Source: Thiothrix caldifontis (GTDB taxonomy: Bacteria; Pseudomonadota; Gammaproteobacteria; Thiotrichales; Thiotrichaceae). From it: a stretch of 64,000 nucleotides of DNA. The notes under the pieces are model-generated. The model had not been told where the DNA came from and made no database searches. It saw only the letters and a program-made list of their open reading frames with translations. Positions within the stretch are counted from its first letter, which is position 1. Each line of letters opens with the position of its first letter. Below, in pieces: positions 27,580 through 35,975 of this stretch. The stretch is from the NCBI RefSeq assembly GCF_900107695.1, contig NZ_FNQP01000012.1:18056-82055 (forward strand), in the 5' to 3' direction. A program made the position numbers and the translations under genes.

Positions 27580-28962
27580 ATGCCTGACATCGACATCAAA
27601 GCCATTGAAGACAAGCTGGTTGCCGCCCGCACCAAACTGATTCTGGATAAACCGTTTCTGGGTGCACTCGTGCTGCGTCTGCCGTTACAAATTGCGAATC
27701 CGGCATGGTGTCCGACGACCGGCACGGATGCCCGCAAGTTCTACTACAACCCCGAATACGTGCAGGAATTACGCACCGACGAAGCGCAATTCGTCCTCGC
27801 CCACGAAGCCCTGCATTGCGCCTTGTCGCATTTCGCCCGCCGCGCCCACCGCGTCAAACACCGCTGGGATCTGGCCTGTGATTACGCCATCAACCCCATC
27901 CTGATTGCCGACGGCCTCAAACCGCCACCCGGCATGATTATGATGAAGGAATACGTCGGCATGAGCGCCGAGGAGATTTACCCGCTCCTCGACGATAACG
28001 ACATGACCGAAACGATGGATCAGCACCTGTACGACAAGGAAACCAACCCCAACGAAGGCAGCAGCGACAAAAGCGAAAACCCGCTGGACAACCGCGACAA
28101 GCAAGACAACCCGACCAACGCGGATGACACCCCCGAAGAATCCGATACGGATACCGAACCCGATAACGACACCCCACCGCAGCAACCTGACGCACAAGAC
28201 GCGGGCGAATCCGGCGAAGCCGAATCCCAACCGCAAGATGCCAACGAAGGCGACGGCAACACCCAACAACAATCCCCCGATGAACCCAGCGAAGATGGCG
28301 AACCCCCACCGCCCCCACTGAACCAGCAAGAAGCCGAAGACCTCAGCGTACAATGGCAACAACGCCTTGCCGGAGCAGCCCAACAAGCGCAACAAGCCGG
28401 AAAACTCAGCGGTGTCATGAAACGCTTGGTGGAAGAATTGTTACAACCGCGCCTACCGTGGCGCACCTTGCTGGCGCACTACATGACCGCAGTGGCGCGT
28501 GACGATTACAGCTACGCCCGCCCCTCCTCGCGCCGGGGCGACCCCGCGATTTTCCCGACGCTGAAAAGCTATCAAATCAACGCCGTCGTCGCGCTGGATG
28601 TGAGTGGCTCGGTGAATGACAAGGAATTGCAGGACTGTTTATCAGAAATTAATGCGATCAAAGGGCAGGTTCGCGCTGCTGTTACCTTGCTTGCCTGTGA
28701 TTCGGAAGTGGTAGAAGGTTTTCCGCGCCGCTTTGAGCCGTGGGAAGAAGCAACGTTACCGCAAGCCATGCCCGGTGGCGGCTCGACCGATTTCCGCCCT
28801 GTGTTTGAATGGGTGCAAACCCAAGATCAGCAACCGGATATTTTGGTGTATTTCACGGATGCACAGGGGTATTTCCCCAAAGTGCAACCGAATTATCCGG
28901 TGATATGGCTGGTGAAAGGTAAATCACCCGTGCCGTGGGGGACGCGGGTGCAGTTGAATTAA
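27580..28962 (+). CDS. Putative metallopeptidase with C-terminal VWA-like domain (DUF2201 type)
   Basis: This 460-residue protein begins with a metallopeptidase-like domain containing a zinc-binding HEALH at about 75-79 and a further His a few residues on (ALSH). The middle (about 150-260) is a long acidic, Asn/Asp/Glu/Pro/Gln-rich linker. The C-terminus is a von Willebrand A-like domain with MIDAS DVSGSVND. This architecture is normally encoded beside a MoxR-type AAA+ ATPase that activates it; none is adjacent here. No clear ribosome-binding site precedes the ATG. Confidence 0.8.
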   Translation: MPDIDIKAIEDKLVAARTKLILDKPFLGALVLRLPLQIANPAWCPTTGTDARKFYYNPEYVQELRTDEAQFVLAHEALHCALSHFARRAHRVKHRWDLACDYAINPILIADGLKPPPGMIMMKEYVGMSAEEIYPLLDDNDMTETMDQHLYDKETNPNEGSSDKSENPLDNRDKQDNPTNADDTPEESDTDTEPDNDTPPQQPDAQDAGESGEAESQPQDANEGDGNTQQQSPDEPSEDGEPPPPPLNQQEAEDLSVQWQQRLAGAAQQAQQAGKLSGVMKRLVEELLQPRLPWRTLLAHYMTAVARDDYSYARPSSRRGDPAIFPTLKSYQINAVVALDVSGSVNDKELQDCLSEINAIKGQVRAAVTLLACDSEVVEGFPRRFEPWEEATLPQAMPGGGSTDFRPVFEWVQTQDQQPDILVYFTDAQGYFPKVQPNYPVIWLVKGKSPVPWGTRVQLN

Positions 28963-29093
28963 CGCTAAGATTGCACTCATCAAGAAATCAGGTCATTTCT
29001 GTAAATCCTTACTATACTATTAGGATAAGTGCTTTTTTTGTCAAAAAATGATAAAAATGCGCAACTCATCCAGTTATAGATAGGATTTAGCTC

Positions 29094-30290
29094 ATGTTAG
29101 TCGAGTTTTCAATCACCAATTTCCGCTCCATCCGGGACAAGCAAACCCTGAGCATGGTCAAAGGTAAAGGCAGCGAACTGGAAGCAACGCACACCTTCAA
29201 ACCAACTGCACCGGGCAGCGAAGCCTTACTGAAATCGGCTGCTATCTATGGTGCAAACGCTGCTGGCAAATCCAACATCATCAAAGCCCTGTCGACGATG
29301 AAACAAATAGTAGTAACGCCCCCGAACGTCGGCGAGAAATTACCTGTCGTGCCGTTTATGTTCGACCCTGCGACCCCGCAACAGCCAACCGAATTTGAGC
29401 TTATTTTCATCGCTAATAACGTGCGTTACCAATACGGCTTTTCTGCGACGGCTGAACGCATTTGGTCAGAATGGCTATTCGCCTTCCCCAAAGGTCGTTC
29501 ACAACGCTGGTTTGAACGCGAATACGACCCGCAAACGGGTGAATACACATGGCACTTAGACACCAACCTCAAAGGCGAAAAGAAAGTCTGGCGTGACAGC
29601 ACCCGCGAAAACACCCTATTCTTATCAACCGCTGCCCAACTCAACAGCGAATCGCTCTCTCCTATTTACACTTATATCAAAGGAATATGGGAAATACTTA
29701 ATAGCATGAAATCTGGTCTGCTTAGTGCTATTTATTTAGCAACTGAAGGACTAGAATCTATGGTCACATCAATTCTAACAAATGCTGACGTTGGTATTTC
29801 AGACATCTCAACTGAAAACAACATTGACGAAATCATCAAGAATCAAAATCCTGCGTTCGATGTCAATGTATTTAGAAAAATAAATGGAGTTGCCTACTCT
29901 TCTAAATTAGAAAATGAATCTGATGGCACAAAAGAATTATTTAACTTATCTTTCTATCTAACCACAGCAATAGCAAACGGAGCCGTCATAATTATTGATG
30001 AAATAAATGCCAAATTACATCCGGCATTAGTGAGTTATTTAGTCAACTTATTCAACTCGATTGAGCATAACCCAAAAAATGCACAGTTGATATTTACCAC
30101 GCATGAAACTTCAATTTTAGATCAAGATATATTAAGGCGTGATCAAGTGTGGTTCTGTGAAAAAGACAAAAATCAGGCAACACGGCTGTATTCGCTGTTG
30201 GATTTCAAACCGCGCAAAGGTCATGAAAATCTCGAAGCAGCTTATTTATCAGGGCGCTATGGTGCAATCCCCATGATCAACGCACAGTAA
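29094..30290 (+). CDS. RloA-like AAA/ABC-type ATPase (defence-associated)
   Basis: A 398-residue SMC/ABC-like ATPase of the AAA_15/AAA_21 group. Walker A is GANAAGKS (53-60), the signature-like region is NESDGTKELF, Walker B is VIIIDEINAKLHP and the switch His is in FTTHET. The family starts with the typical MLVEFSITNFRSI. It is followed at 14 nt by an RloB-type gene, the pairing seen in RloAB/AbiL-like and related ATPase-Toprim anti-phage modules. Its central part (about 29650-30130) is distinctly more A+T-rich than its ends, suggesting transferred DNA. Confidence 0.82.
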   Translation: MLVEFSITNFRSIRDKQTLSMVKGKGSELEATHTFKPTAPGSEALLKSAAIYGANAAGKSNIIKALSTMKQIVVTPPNVGEKLPVVPFMFDPATPQQPTEFELIFIANNVRYQYGFSATAERIWSEWLFAFPKGRSQRWFEREYDPQTGEYTWHLDTNLKGEKKVWRDSTRENTLFLSTAAQLNSESLSPIYTYIKGIWEILNSMKSGLLSAIYLATEGLESMVTSILTNADVGISDISTENNIDEIIKNQNPAFDVNVFRKINGVAYSSKLENESDGTKELFNLSFYLTTAIANGAVIIIDEINAKLHPALVSYLVNLFNSIEHNPKNAQLIFTTHETSILDQDILRRDQVWFCEKDKNQATRLYSLLDFKPRKGHENLEAAYLSGRYGAIPMINAQ

Positions 30291-30304
30291 GGTTGTAACA
30301 ACAC

Positions 30305-30952
30305 ATGGCAAGAAAACCTAAATCACGTTCTGACACACGCCGGAAAGGACAAGCGCAAAAACCCGCTGGAAAAACCGTCTTGATCGTCTGCGAAGGCACT
30401 AAAACCGAATTTAATTATTTCAACGAATTATGCCACACGTACCATTTACAAGCTGTTCATACGATAAAAGTCACCGCTGGTGGTTCAGGAAGCAATGCGG
30501 CTAATATTCTACATGACGCTAAAAAACGCTATGCCCGATCAAAAGATAACGGCAATGCATTTGATCACGTTTTTTGCGTATTTGATCGTGATGATGATAA
30601 AGGTGCAAATATCAGTTTCCAGCCAACCATTCATGAAATTAGTAAACTGAAAGACTTCCAAGCTATTTATTCCATTCCATCGTTCGAGTTTTGGTTGCTA
30701 TTACATTTCTCCTATACACGCCAGTGTTTTGCAAATCCAAAACAAGTACTGACTTGTTTACAAAAAGAATATCCAACGTACCAAAAAAATCAGCAAGGGC
30801 TATTTCAAACGTTGCAAGAAAATCTTGATGCCGCGTTGCAAAATGCCGCTCGCTGTGAACAGGAAGCCATCGAGTGTGGCGAACACAATCCATCCACCAA
30901 AGTTCACGAATTGATTCACTTCTTGCGCGAATTGCGTACCTTAAAGTCATGA
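30305..30952 (+). CDS. RloB-like (Toprim-type) protein
   Basis: The product is 215 residues. A basic N-terminus precedes a Toprim-like core with Glu about 30 in VLIVCEGTKTEFNYF and acidic residues about 94-98 in CVFDRDDDKG, then SFEFWLLLHF. These match the RloB family, the usual partner of RloA-type ATPases. By analogy with other ATPase/Toprim pairs it may be the nuclease effector, but that is inference. Its stop shares the palindrome TCATGA with the convergent kinase gene. Confidence 0.82.
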   Translation: MARKPKSRSDTRRKGQAQKPAGKTVLIVCEGTKTEFNYFNELCHTYHLQAVHTIKVTAGGSGSNAANILHDAKKRYARSKDNGNAFDHVFCVFDRDDDKGANISFQPTIHEISKLKDFQAIYSIPSFEFWLLLHFSYTRQCFANPKQVLTCLQKEYPTYQKNQQGLFQTLQENLDAALQNAARCEQEAIECGEHNPSTKVHELIHFLRELRTLKS

Positions 30953-32305
30953 TTTAATCGCACCACACGCCAATAATGCCGCCCCAAACGCCGCTTCATC
31001 ATGCAAGGACGGTACAAACGGCACACCGATTAGCCTTTCCCGCATTTGCATCCATGCCGGATTGCGACTGCCGCCCCCAACCGTCCGCAAAGTACGCGGA
31101 TAAGGCGCACCCAGCTCATGCAAACGTTGCCAGCCTTCCCGCTCAATCCGGCTCATGCCTTCAAGCATCGCTTGCAGAAACTGCACATCATCCGCCGGAC
31201 GCGGGCTTAAACGCGGTAGCCATTGCGGATCGGCATGGGGAAAACGTTCGCCCGGTTTGCTCAACGGGTAGTAATCCAATCCCGTCGGCTTATCTGGCTG
31301 AAGTTGCGGCGTCAAACGCTGTAAATCATCGCGGGAAAAGTGCTGCAACAATACCGCCCCGCCGCTATTAGATGCCCCGCCCGCCAACCACTTATCCCCC
31401 AAACGATGGCTGTAAATACCAAACTCAGGCGCAAAGACAGGCTTGTCACTGATGATTTTAAGAGCAATGGAACTGCCGAGAGAAGTCACCGCATCCCCTA
31501 ACTCACTCGCCCCCGTCGCGATAAAAGCGGCGATGCTATCGGTGGTTCCTGCGTGAAGAAAAATCCCCCCTAGCCCCCCTTTTGCAAAGGGGGGAATAGG
31601 AACGGCGGCAGGTTCTCTTACTCCCCCCTTTGCAAAAGGGGGGGCGGGGGGGATTTTCTCCCCAGGCACTAAAACCCTAGGCAGTAAGTGCTCAGGAACC
31701 AGCGCTTTCACCCATGCAGGCCATTCGCGCTTTACCGGGTCATAGCCCAACTTCAGGCAATTGTTTTCGTCGCTGAAACCGAATTGCCCTGCGAGTTTTC
31801 CGGCGATCCAATCGGCTTGGTGCAGGACGTAAGCGTGCGGCTGATCCGGGTAGTGTTCCAGCAACCACAGCAGTTTGGCGAGGCTGCTGGTTGCGCCATG
31901 CGCCCCACTGTCTCGCGGTGCAATGGCGGCAATCCGGCGCGATTGTTCCAGTGCGCGTGCATCGTTATACATCAACGCAGGCGTAGTCGGATTGCCATTC
32001 GCATCCGCCAGCAAAATAGTCCCAGAGGTACCATCCACCGCAATTCCTTGCAGCGTAGTGCGAATAGTCTCAGGGATTTCAGCCATGACTTGCTGCACAG
32101 CATCCCACCACAACGCCGTCTTTCCCCCCTCTACCTCTGGGAGAGGGGACGGGGGTGAGGGTTCTTCTGGATAAACCACCCGCGCTTCTGCCCGCACCGC
32201 CTGATTGCCATCAATAACGATCAACCGGCAACCGGATGTGCCTAAATCAAGACCGGCGTAAAAACAATTGTTGGGCGGTACTGCGGGCAATTTCAAGCTC
32301 CTCAT
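30947..32305 (-). CDS. FGGY-family carbohydrate kinase (D-ribulokinase/xylulokinase-like) carrying two repeat-derived inserts
   Basis: About 452 residues. The ATP/sugar signatures are GLDLGTSGCRLIVID near the N-terminus, AVDGTSGTILLAD in the middle and the C-terminal GGGSRNPAWMQMR. It most resembles the D-ribulose kinase-like FGGY proteins of cyanobacteria and some proteobacteria. Two Pro/Gly-rich stretches (after VVYPEE, and PPAPPFAKGG ... PPFAKGGLGG) are translated from palindromic elements. The start is uncertain: ATG 32305 overlaps the ackA 3' end by 59 nt, and a TTG 15 nt further in follows GAGGAG. It is probably cotranscribed with pta-ackA. Confidence 0.78.
   Translation of the reverse strand: MRSLKLPAVPPNNCFYAGLDLGTSGCRLIVIDGNQAVRAEARVVYPEEPSPPSPLPEVEGGKTALWWDAVQQVMAEIPETIRTTLQGIAVDGTSGTILLADANGNPTTPALMYNDARALEQSRRIAAIAPRDSGAHGATSSLAKLLWLLEHYPDQPHAYVLHQADWIAGKLAGQFGFSDENNCLKLGYDPVKREWPAWVKALVPEHLLPRVLVPGEKIPPAPPFAKGGVREPAAVPIPPFAKGGLGGIFLHAGTTDSIAAFIATGASELGDAVTSLGSSIALKIISDKPVFAPEFGIYSHRLGDKWLAGGASNSGGAVLLQHFSRDDLQRLTPQLQPDKPTGLDYYPLSKPGERFPHADPQWLPRLSPRPADDVQFLQAMLEGMSRIEREGWQRLHELGAPYPRTLRTVGGGSRNPAWMQMRERLIGVPFVPSLHDEAAFGAALLACGAIKS
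31560..31657. repeat. Palindromic element inside the FGGY kinase gene
   Basis: Arms contain CCCCCCTTTTGCAAAGGGGGG and TCCCCCCTTTGCAAAAGGGG in inverted arrangement, with outer AAAATCC / GGATTTT. About 98 nt, translated in frame as a Pro/Gly/Lys-rich segment that interrupts the kinase just before the conserved TTDSIAAF. Confidence 0.82.
32120..32166. repeat. Short palindromic element near the kinase 5' end
   Basis: CCCCCCTCTACCTCTGGGAGAGGGG plus flanking GGGGGTGAGGG forms a hairpin of the same G/C-rich family. It is translated as SPPSPLPEVEGG between VVYPEE and ALWWD, which are contiguous-looking parts of the kinase. Confidence 0.6.
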
Positions 32306-33386
32306 TGGTCGGGATAACCAAAAGCTTGAGGGTAGCAGTTTCCTGTTGAAACGCCATAATGCCTGCGGTATGCACTGCATTTTTAGCAAGATCGGGGTAT
32401 ACGCCGAATACCTGCAAATTTGCACACACTTGCGCCCGAATACGTGCCGAGTGTTCGCCAATGCCGCCGGTGAAAATCACCGCATCGACCTGTCCCAACA
32501 CGGCACTGTATGCGCCGATGTATTTTTTCACACGGTAAGCAAACATCGCCTCAGCCAATTGCGCATCGGTATCGCCCGTATCCGCCAATGCCTGCACTTC
32601 ACGCATATCACCCACACCACACAAGCCTTTCAGCCCGCTTTGTTTGTTGAACAGGCTTTCCACAGCATCCGGCGACAAGCCCGTTTCGCGTTGCAAGTAA
32701 AAATGCAGCGCAGGGTCAATATCACCGCAACGGGTTCCCATCACCAAGCCTTCCATCGGAGTCATGCCCATTGACGTATCGACGCTTTTGCCACGCGCAA
32801 TCGCTGTTGCACTACACCCATTCCCTAGATGCAGGGTAATCAAATTGAGGTCGGCTAACTCACGTTGCAAATACGCTGCCGCCTGTTGCGCCACGTAATG
32901 ATGCGACGTGCCGTGAAAACCGTAACGCCGCACTTTGTGTTCCCGATACAACTCAACTGGCACCGCATAACGGAACGCCACCGGCGGCATGGTCTGGTGG
33001 AATGCGGTATCAAATACAGCTACTTGCGGAATCCCCGGAAACAGCCGTTGCGCCACTTCAATCCCCGCCAAATTCGCCGGATTGTGCAACGGCGCTAACG
33101 GAATCATGGCGCGGATAGCATCTACCACCGCCGCATCAATCAGCGCAGGCTGCTTAAACTGTTCGCCACCATGCACCACCCGATGCCCAATCGCGTCAAT
33201 GTCGGTAATGCCTGCCGCCTGCAAATGCAGAATAATGCGTGCCAACGCCTCATCGTGAGAAGCCATTTCACTGCCCGCCTCACCGATACGGTCAAGCAGC
33301 CCACCGACCAACACCTGCTGGTCTTCCATGCCAAACACTTGGTATTTGATCGACGAACTGCCCGCATTCAGCACCAATATTTTCAT
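32247..33386 (-). CDS. ackA: Acetate kinase
   Basis: This 379-residue enzyme interconverts acetyl phosphate + ADP with acetate + ATP. The N-terminal signature NAGSSSIKYQVF, central HRVVHGG and VFDTAFHQTM, and C-terminal FTGGIGEHSARIR are all present. It begins in an ATGA overlap with the pta stop and ends within the start of the FGGY kinase gene, a compact pta-ackA-kinase unit. Confidence 0.96.
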   Translation of the reverse strand: MKILVLNAGSSSIKYQVFGMEDQQVLVGGLLDRIGEAGSEMASHDEALARIILHLQAAGITDIDAIGHRVVHGGEQFKQPALIDAAVVDAIRAMIPLAPLHNPANLAGIEVAQRLFPGIPQVAVFDTAFHQTMPPVAFRYAVPVELYREHKVRRYGFHGTSHHYVAQQAAAYLQRELADLNLITLHLGNGCSATAIARGKSVDTSMGMTPMEGLVMGTRCGDIDPALHFYLQRETGLSPDAVESLFNKQSGLKGLCGVGDMREVQALADTGDTDAQLAEAMFAYRVKKYIGAYSAVLGQVDAVIFTGGIGEHSARIRAQVCANLQVFGVYPDLAKNAVHTAGIMAFQQETATLKLLVIPTNEELEIARSTAQQLFLRRS

Positions 33387-35473
33387 GCTGCGGTCTCCTG
33401 TTGCGCCTGAATCGCGGTAATCACCACGGTATTCACAATATCCGCTACCGTACAGCCACGGCTAAGATCGTTCACCGGCTTGTTCAAACCTTGCAAGACA
33501 GGGCCGATGGCGACAGCATTGGCGGAACGTTGCACCGCTTTGTAGGTGTTATTGCCGGTATTGAGATCGGGGAAAATAAACACGGTTGCCTTGCCTGCCA
33601 CGTCGCTATTGGGCATTTTGGAACTGCCCACTTCGGCATCCACTGCCGCATCGTATTGGATCGGGCCATCGAGTTTCAGATCAGGGCGACGCGCATGAGC
33701 AAGCTGCACCGCCGTGCGCACCATTTCCACATCATCACCTTTGCCGGATTCGCCCGACGAATACGACAGCAACGCCGTGCGTGGCTCAATCCCAAACATT
33801 CGCGCCGTGTCGGAAGACGTTACCGCGATGTCCGCCAATTGCGCCGCGTTCGGGTTGGGGTTAACCGCGCAATCGCCATACACCAACACCCGATCTTCCA
33901 AACACATGAAAAACACGCTGGAAACCAGTGAACACCCCGGTTTGGTCTTAATGATTTCAAACGCGGGGCGAATCGTGTGCTGAGTGGTGTGCGCCGCACC
34001 GGAAACCATCCCATCGGCATAGCCCAACTGCACCATCATCGTGCCGAAATAACTCACATCCGCCATCGTGTCCCACGCAAATTCTGGGGCAAGGCACTTG
34101 TGCTTGCGCAGCTCAAAATACGCATCGGCAAACTCGCGGCGCAACGGCGATTGACGCGGATCAATAATCGCCACATCACGCAATTTCAGCCCCAAATGCG
34201 AGGCTTTGGCACGCACTTCAGCTTCAACACCCAGCAAACTCACTTGCACCACATCACGCAAGGACAGGATTTCTGCTGCTCGCAACACCCGCTCATCATT
34301 ACTTTCTGGCAACACAATGTGCTTGCGCTGTGCTTTAGCACGCTGGATCAGTTCGTATTCAAACATTAGCGGGGTCATACGCTGCCCCACGTTCTGGATA
34401 ATCAATTGGCGCAACTGGTGCATATCCACACACGATTCCATCAAGCCCAAGGCCACCGCAATCTTGCGCTCGTCAGAGGGTAGAATGCTGCCCTCCACTT
34501 CGTTCACTTTGAGTGCTGTCTCGAAAGTATCCAGCGGTGAAGACAAAATCGGCAACCGCAACGGATTCATGCCTTCCAGCAGTTTGCTGACTTGTGGCGC
34601 GGGTTGTTGCCCACCCGTCAATACTAACCCCGCAATCAGCGGGTAATTGCTGGACGCATCCGCCGCCAAGCTGCCGAGAATAATGTCAGAACGGTCGCCG
34701 GGAGTGATAATCAGCGTGCAATTTTCCAAATGTCCAAGGAAATCTTGCACCTGCATCGCCGCCACTTTGTAGCGCGAAACTTCATGGTTCAGCGACTGTG
34801 GCGTACCGTAGAGGCAATCGAAGTGCAAAGCGCGGGCAATTTCACCCACAGTGGGGCGTTCCAACGAACTTTTTTCGGGCAAGACATAAAAGGGGAATCG
34901 CGACCCTTTTAATAAGCTGGACAGCTCATCCACTTCATTGGGGGGAACGCGGTTAGCGAAGGCTGCCAGCAACTCGCAGTGTTGCCCTGCTTCCAAATGC
35001 TCTTCCAACATGCGCACCGCATCGGCAATTTCACCGGCTGTGCGCCCATGCCCTTTGATCACGGGCATGAACAAGCAACCGAAGTGATTGGCGAGGCTGG
35101 CATTGAAATCAAGTTCTAGCGCAGAACTTGCCCCCGTAAAATCGGTGCCTGCACATACCACGATGTCCATTTTTTCTTGTACAGCGCGGTATTTGGCGAG
35201 AATCAGTTTGAGCAATTCGTCATGGTTACCTGCTGCCACCATTTTGCGGGCAACCTCTTGCGTCACGCCGTAGCGTTCGCTGCCTGCCATATCCAAGTCA
35301 TAACGTTTGGAAATCAGGTGAATGAGCGGGTCACGCCCGTTATTTTCACGGATGACGGGGCGGAAAAAACCCACTTTGGGTGTCATGGCACGGAGCATTT
35401 CCATCATGCCCAGCACGATGATGGATTTACCGCTGTGGGGTTCTGCCCCGGCTATGTAGATGCTGTGAAACAC
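33383..35473 (-). CDS. pta: Phosphate acetyltransferase (long form)
   Basis: The long-form Pta (696 aa) has an N-terminal P-loop BioD-like domain (AGAEPHSGKSIIVLGMMEML), a central DRTGG domain (ITPGDRSDIILGSLAAD) and a C-terminal catalytic domain (LPESNDERVLRAAEI; SYSSGESGKGDDVE; PDLNTGNNTYKAVQR). It interconverts acetyl-CoA + Pi with acetyl phosphate + CoA. The upstream 500 bp is shared with the divergent ugd gene and includes a CRP-like site at 35593. Confidence 0.96.
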   Translation of the reverse strand: MFHSIYIAGAEPHSGKSIIVLGMMEMLRAMTPKVGFFRPVIRENNGRDPLIHLISKRYDLDMAGSERYGVTQEVARKMVAAGNHDELLKLILAKYRAVQEKMDIVVCAGTDFTGASSALELDFNASLANHFGCLFMPVIKGHGRTAGEIADAVRMLEEHLEAGQHCELLAAFANRVPPNEVDELSSLLKGSRFPFYVLPEKSSLERPTVGEIARALHFDCLYGTPQSLNHEVSRYKVAAMQVQDFLGHLENCTLIITPGDRSDIILGSLAADASSNYPLIAGLVLTGGQQPAPQVSKLLEGMNPLRLPILSSPLDTFETALKVNEVEGSILPSDERKIAVALGLMESCVDMHQLRQLIIQNVGQRMTPLMFEYELIQRAKAQRKHIVLPESNDERVLRAAEILSLRDVVQVSLLGVEAEVRAKASHLGLKLRDVAIIDPRQSPLRREFADAYFELRKHKCLAPEFAWDTMADVSYFGTMMVQLGYADGMVSGAAHTTQHTIRPAFEIIKTKPGCSLVSSVFFMCLEDRVLVYGDCAVNPNPNAAQLADIAVTSSDTARMFGIEPRTALLSYSSGESGKGDDVEMVRTAVQLAHARRPDLKLDGPIQYDAAVDAEVGSSKMPNSDVAGKATVFIFPDLNTGNNTYKAVQRSANAVAIGPVLQGLNKPVNDLSRGCTVADIVNTVVITAIQAQQETAA

Positions 35474-35592
35474 GCTGTACCCCTTGGAATTTCGCTAATT
35501 TTGTGCATTGCAGCAATTATCATACCGGATCAAGGGGTGGCTGCCAATGGGGTTTTGTGTCAATCCGATGAACGTAAACTCATAAAGACAAA

Positions 35593-35608
35593 TGTGATCC
35601 TCATCACA
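35593..35608. promoter_or_regulatory. CRP-like site 1 (pta-ugd intergenic)
   Basis: TGTGA-N6-TCACA, a perfect match to both CRP half-sites. If transcription runs right, a weak -10 (TAGGCT, 35630-35635) places the site about 41.5 bp upstream of the start, a class II geometry, with the ops element at 35687 at about +45. It is also 120 bp upstream of pta. Confidence 0.6.
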
Positions 35609-35686
35609 CCATTTATCGGGCTTTTACGTTAGGCTATCGTTCATAAATAGGGACACCAAAACTGATGCCGGGCTGTGACAAGGTAG

Positions 35687-35698
35687 GGCGGTAGCGTA
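35687..35698 (+). promoter_or_regulatory. ops element 1 (RfaH recruitment site)
   Basis: GGCGGTAGCGTA matches the operon polarity suppressor consensus GGCGGTAGCGTG at 11 of 12 positions, inside a JUMPstart-like context (GACAAGGTAGG precedes it). Confidence 0.65.
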
Positions 35699-35762
35699 TC
35701 CAGAAAATTATTCTGCTAATCCTTCTGGGTGGAGTAGTTAATTTCTGATCAATTGGCTAGAA

Positions 35763-35778
35763 TGTGACCGCCATCACA
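35763..35778. promoter_or_regulatory. CRP-like site 2 (ugd leader)
   Basis: TGTGACCGCCATCACA, perfect half-sites. TATGGT begins 26 bp downstream, the same geometry as at 38738. Confidence 0.65.
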
Positions 35779-35856
35779 GGCAAAAAATTAATACTGCATT
35801 AAGCTATGGTAAACTTTGACTGACACTACTTACTGATGCCGACCATGACAAGGCAG

Positions 35857-35868
35857 GGCGGTAGCGTT
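35857..35868 (+). promoter_or_regulatory. ops element 2 (ugd leader)
   Basis: GGCGGTAGCGTT, 11 of 12 matches to the ops consensus, about 40 nt after the predicted transcription start. Confidence 0.7.
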
Positions 35869-35919
35869 CTTGACTCGGGCTTACATCTTCTGTTTTTTGA
35901 TTTGATACTGATAAGGTAG

Positions 35920-35931
35920 GGCGTCAGCGTG
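35920..35931 (+). promoter_or_regulatory. Degenerate ops-like sequence and hairpin
   Basis: GGCGTCAGCGTG differs from ops at two central positions; with the following CTGACGC it forms a 7-bp hairpin (GCGTCAG/CTGACGC). It occupies the position of the exact ops at 38899 in cassette B. Confidence 0.45.
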
Positions 35932-35975
35932 TCTGACGCTGGCATATTCCTCCTTGATTTGAAGAAATAACCACT

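Larger units (their letters stand above)
35745..35950 (+). repeat. Leader cassette A upstream of ugd (copy of 38719-38927)
   Basis: It contains the CRP-like site at 35763, -10-like TATGGT at 35805, an ops element at 35857, a 34-nt stretch (starting CTTACATCTTCTG) identical to cassette B, and a second degenerate ops-like sequence at 35920. The order and spacing are the same as upstream of the wbpA-type gene. Confidence 0.8.

Noticed and set aside
31560..31657. Repeated C/G blocks considered as part of a CRISPR-like array
   Set aside because: Only two inverted arms are present, with no regular spacer series; it is a palindromic element.
32306..32461. Longer N-terminus of the FGGY kinase
   Set aside because: The extra residues are antisense-like sequence within ackA and have no resemblance to FGGY kinases, whose first strand starts at GLDLGTS.
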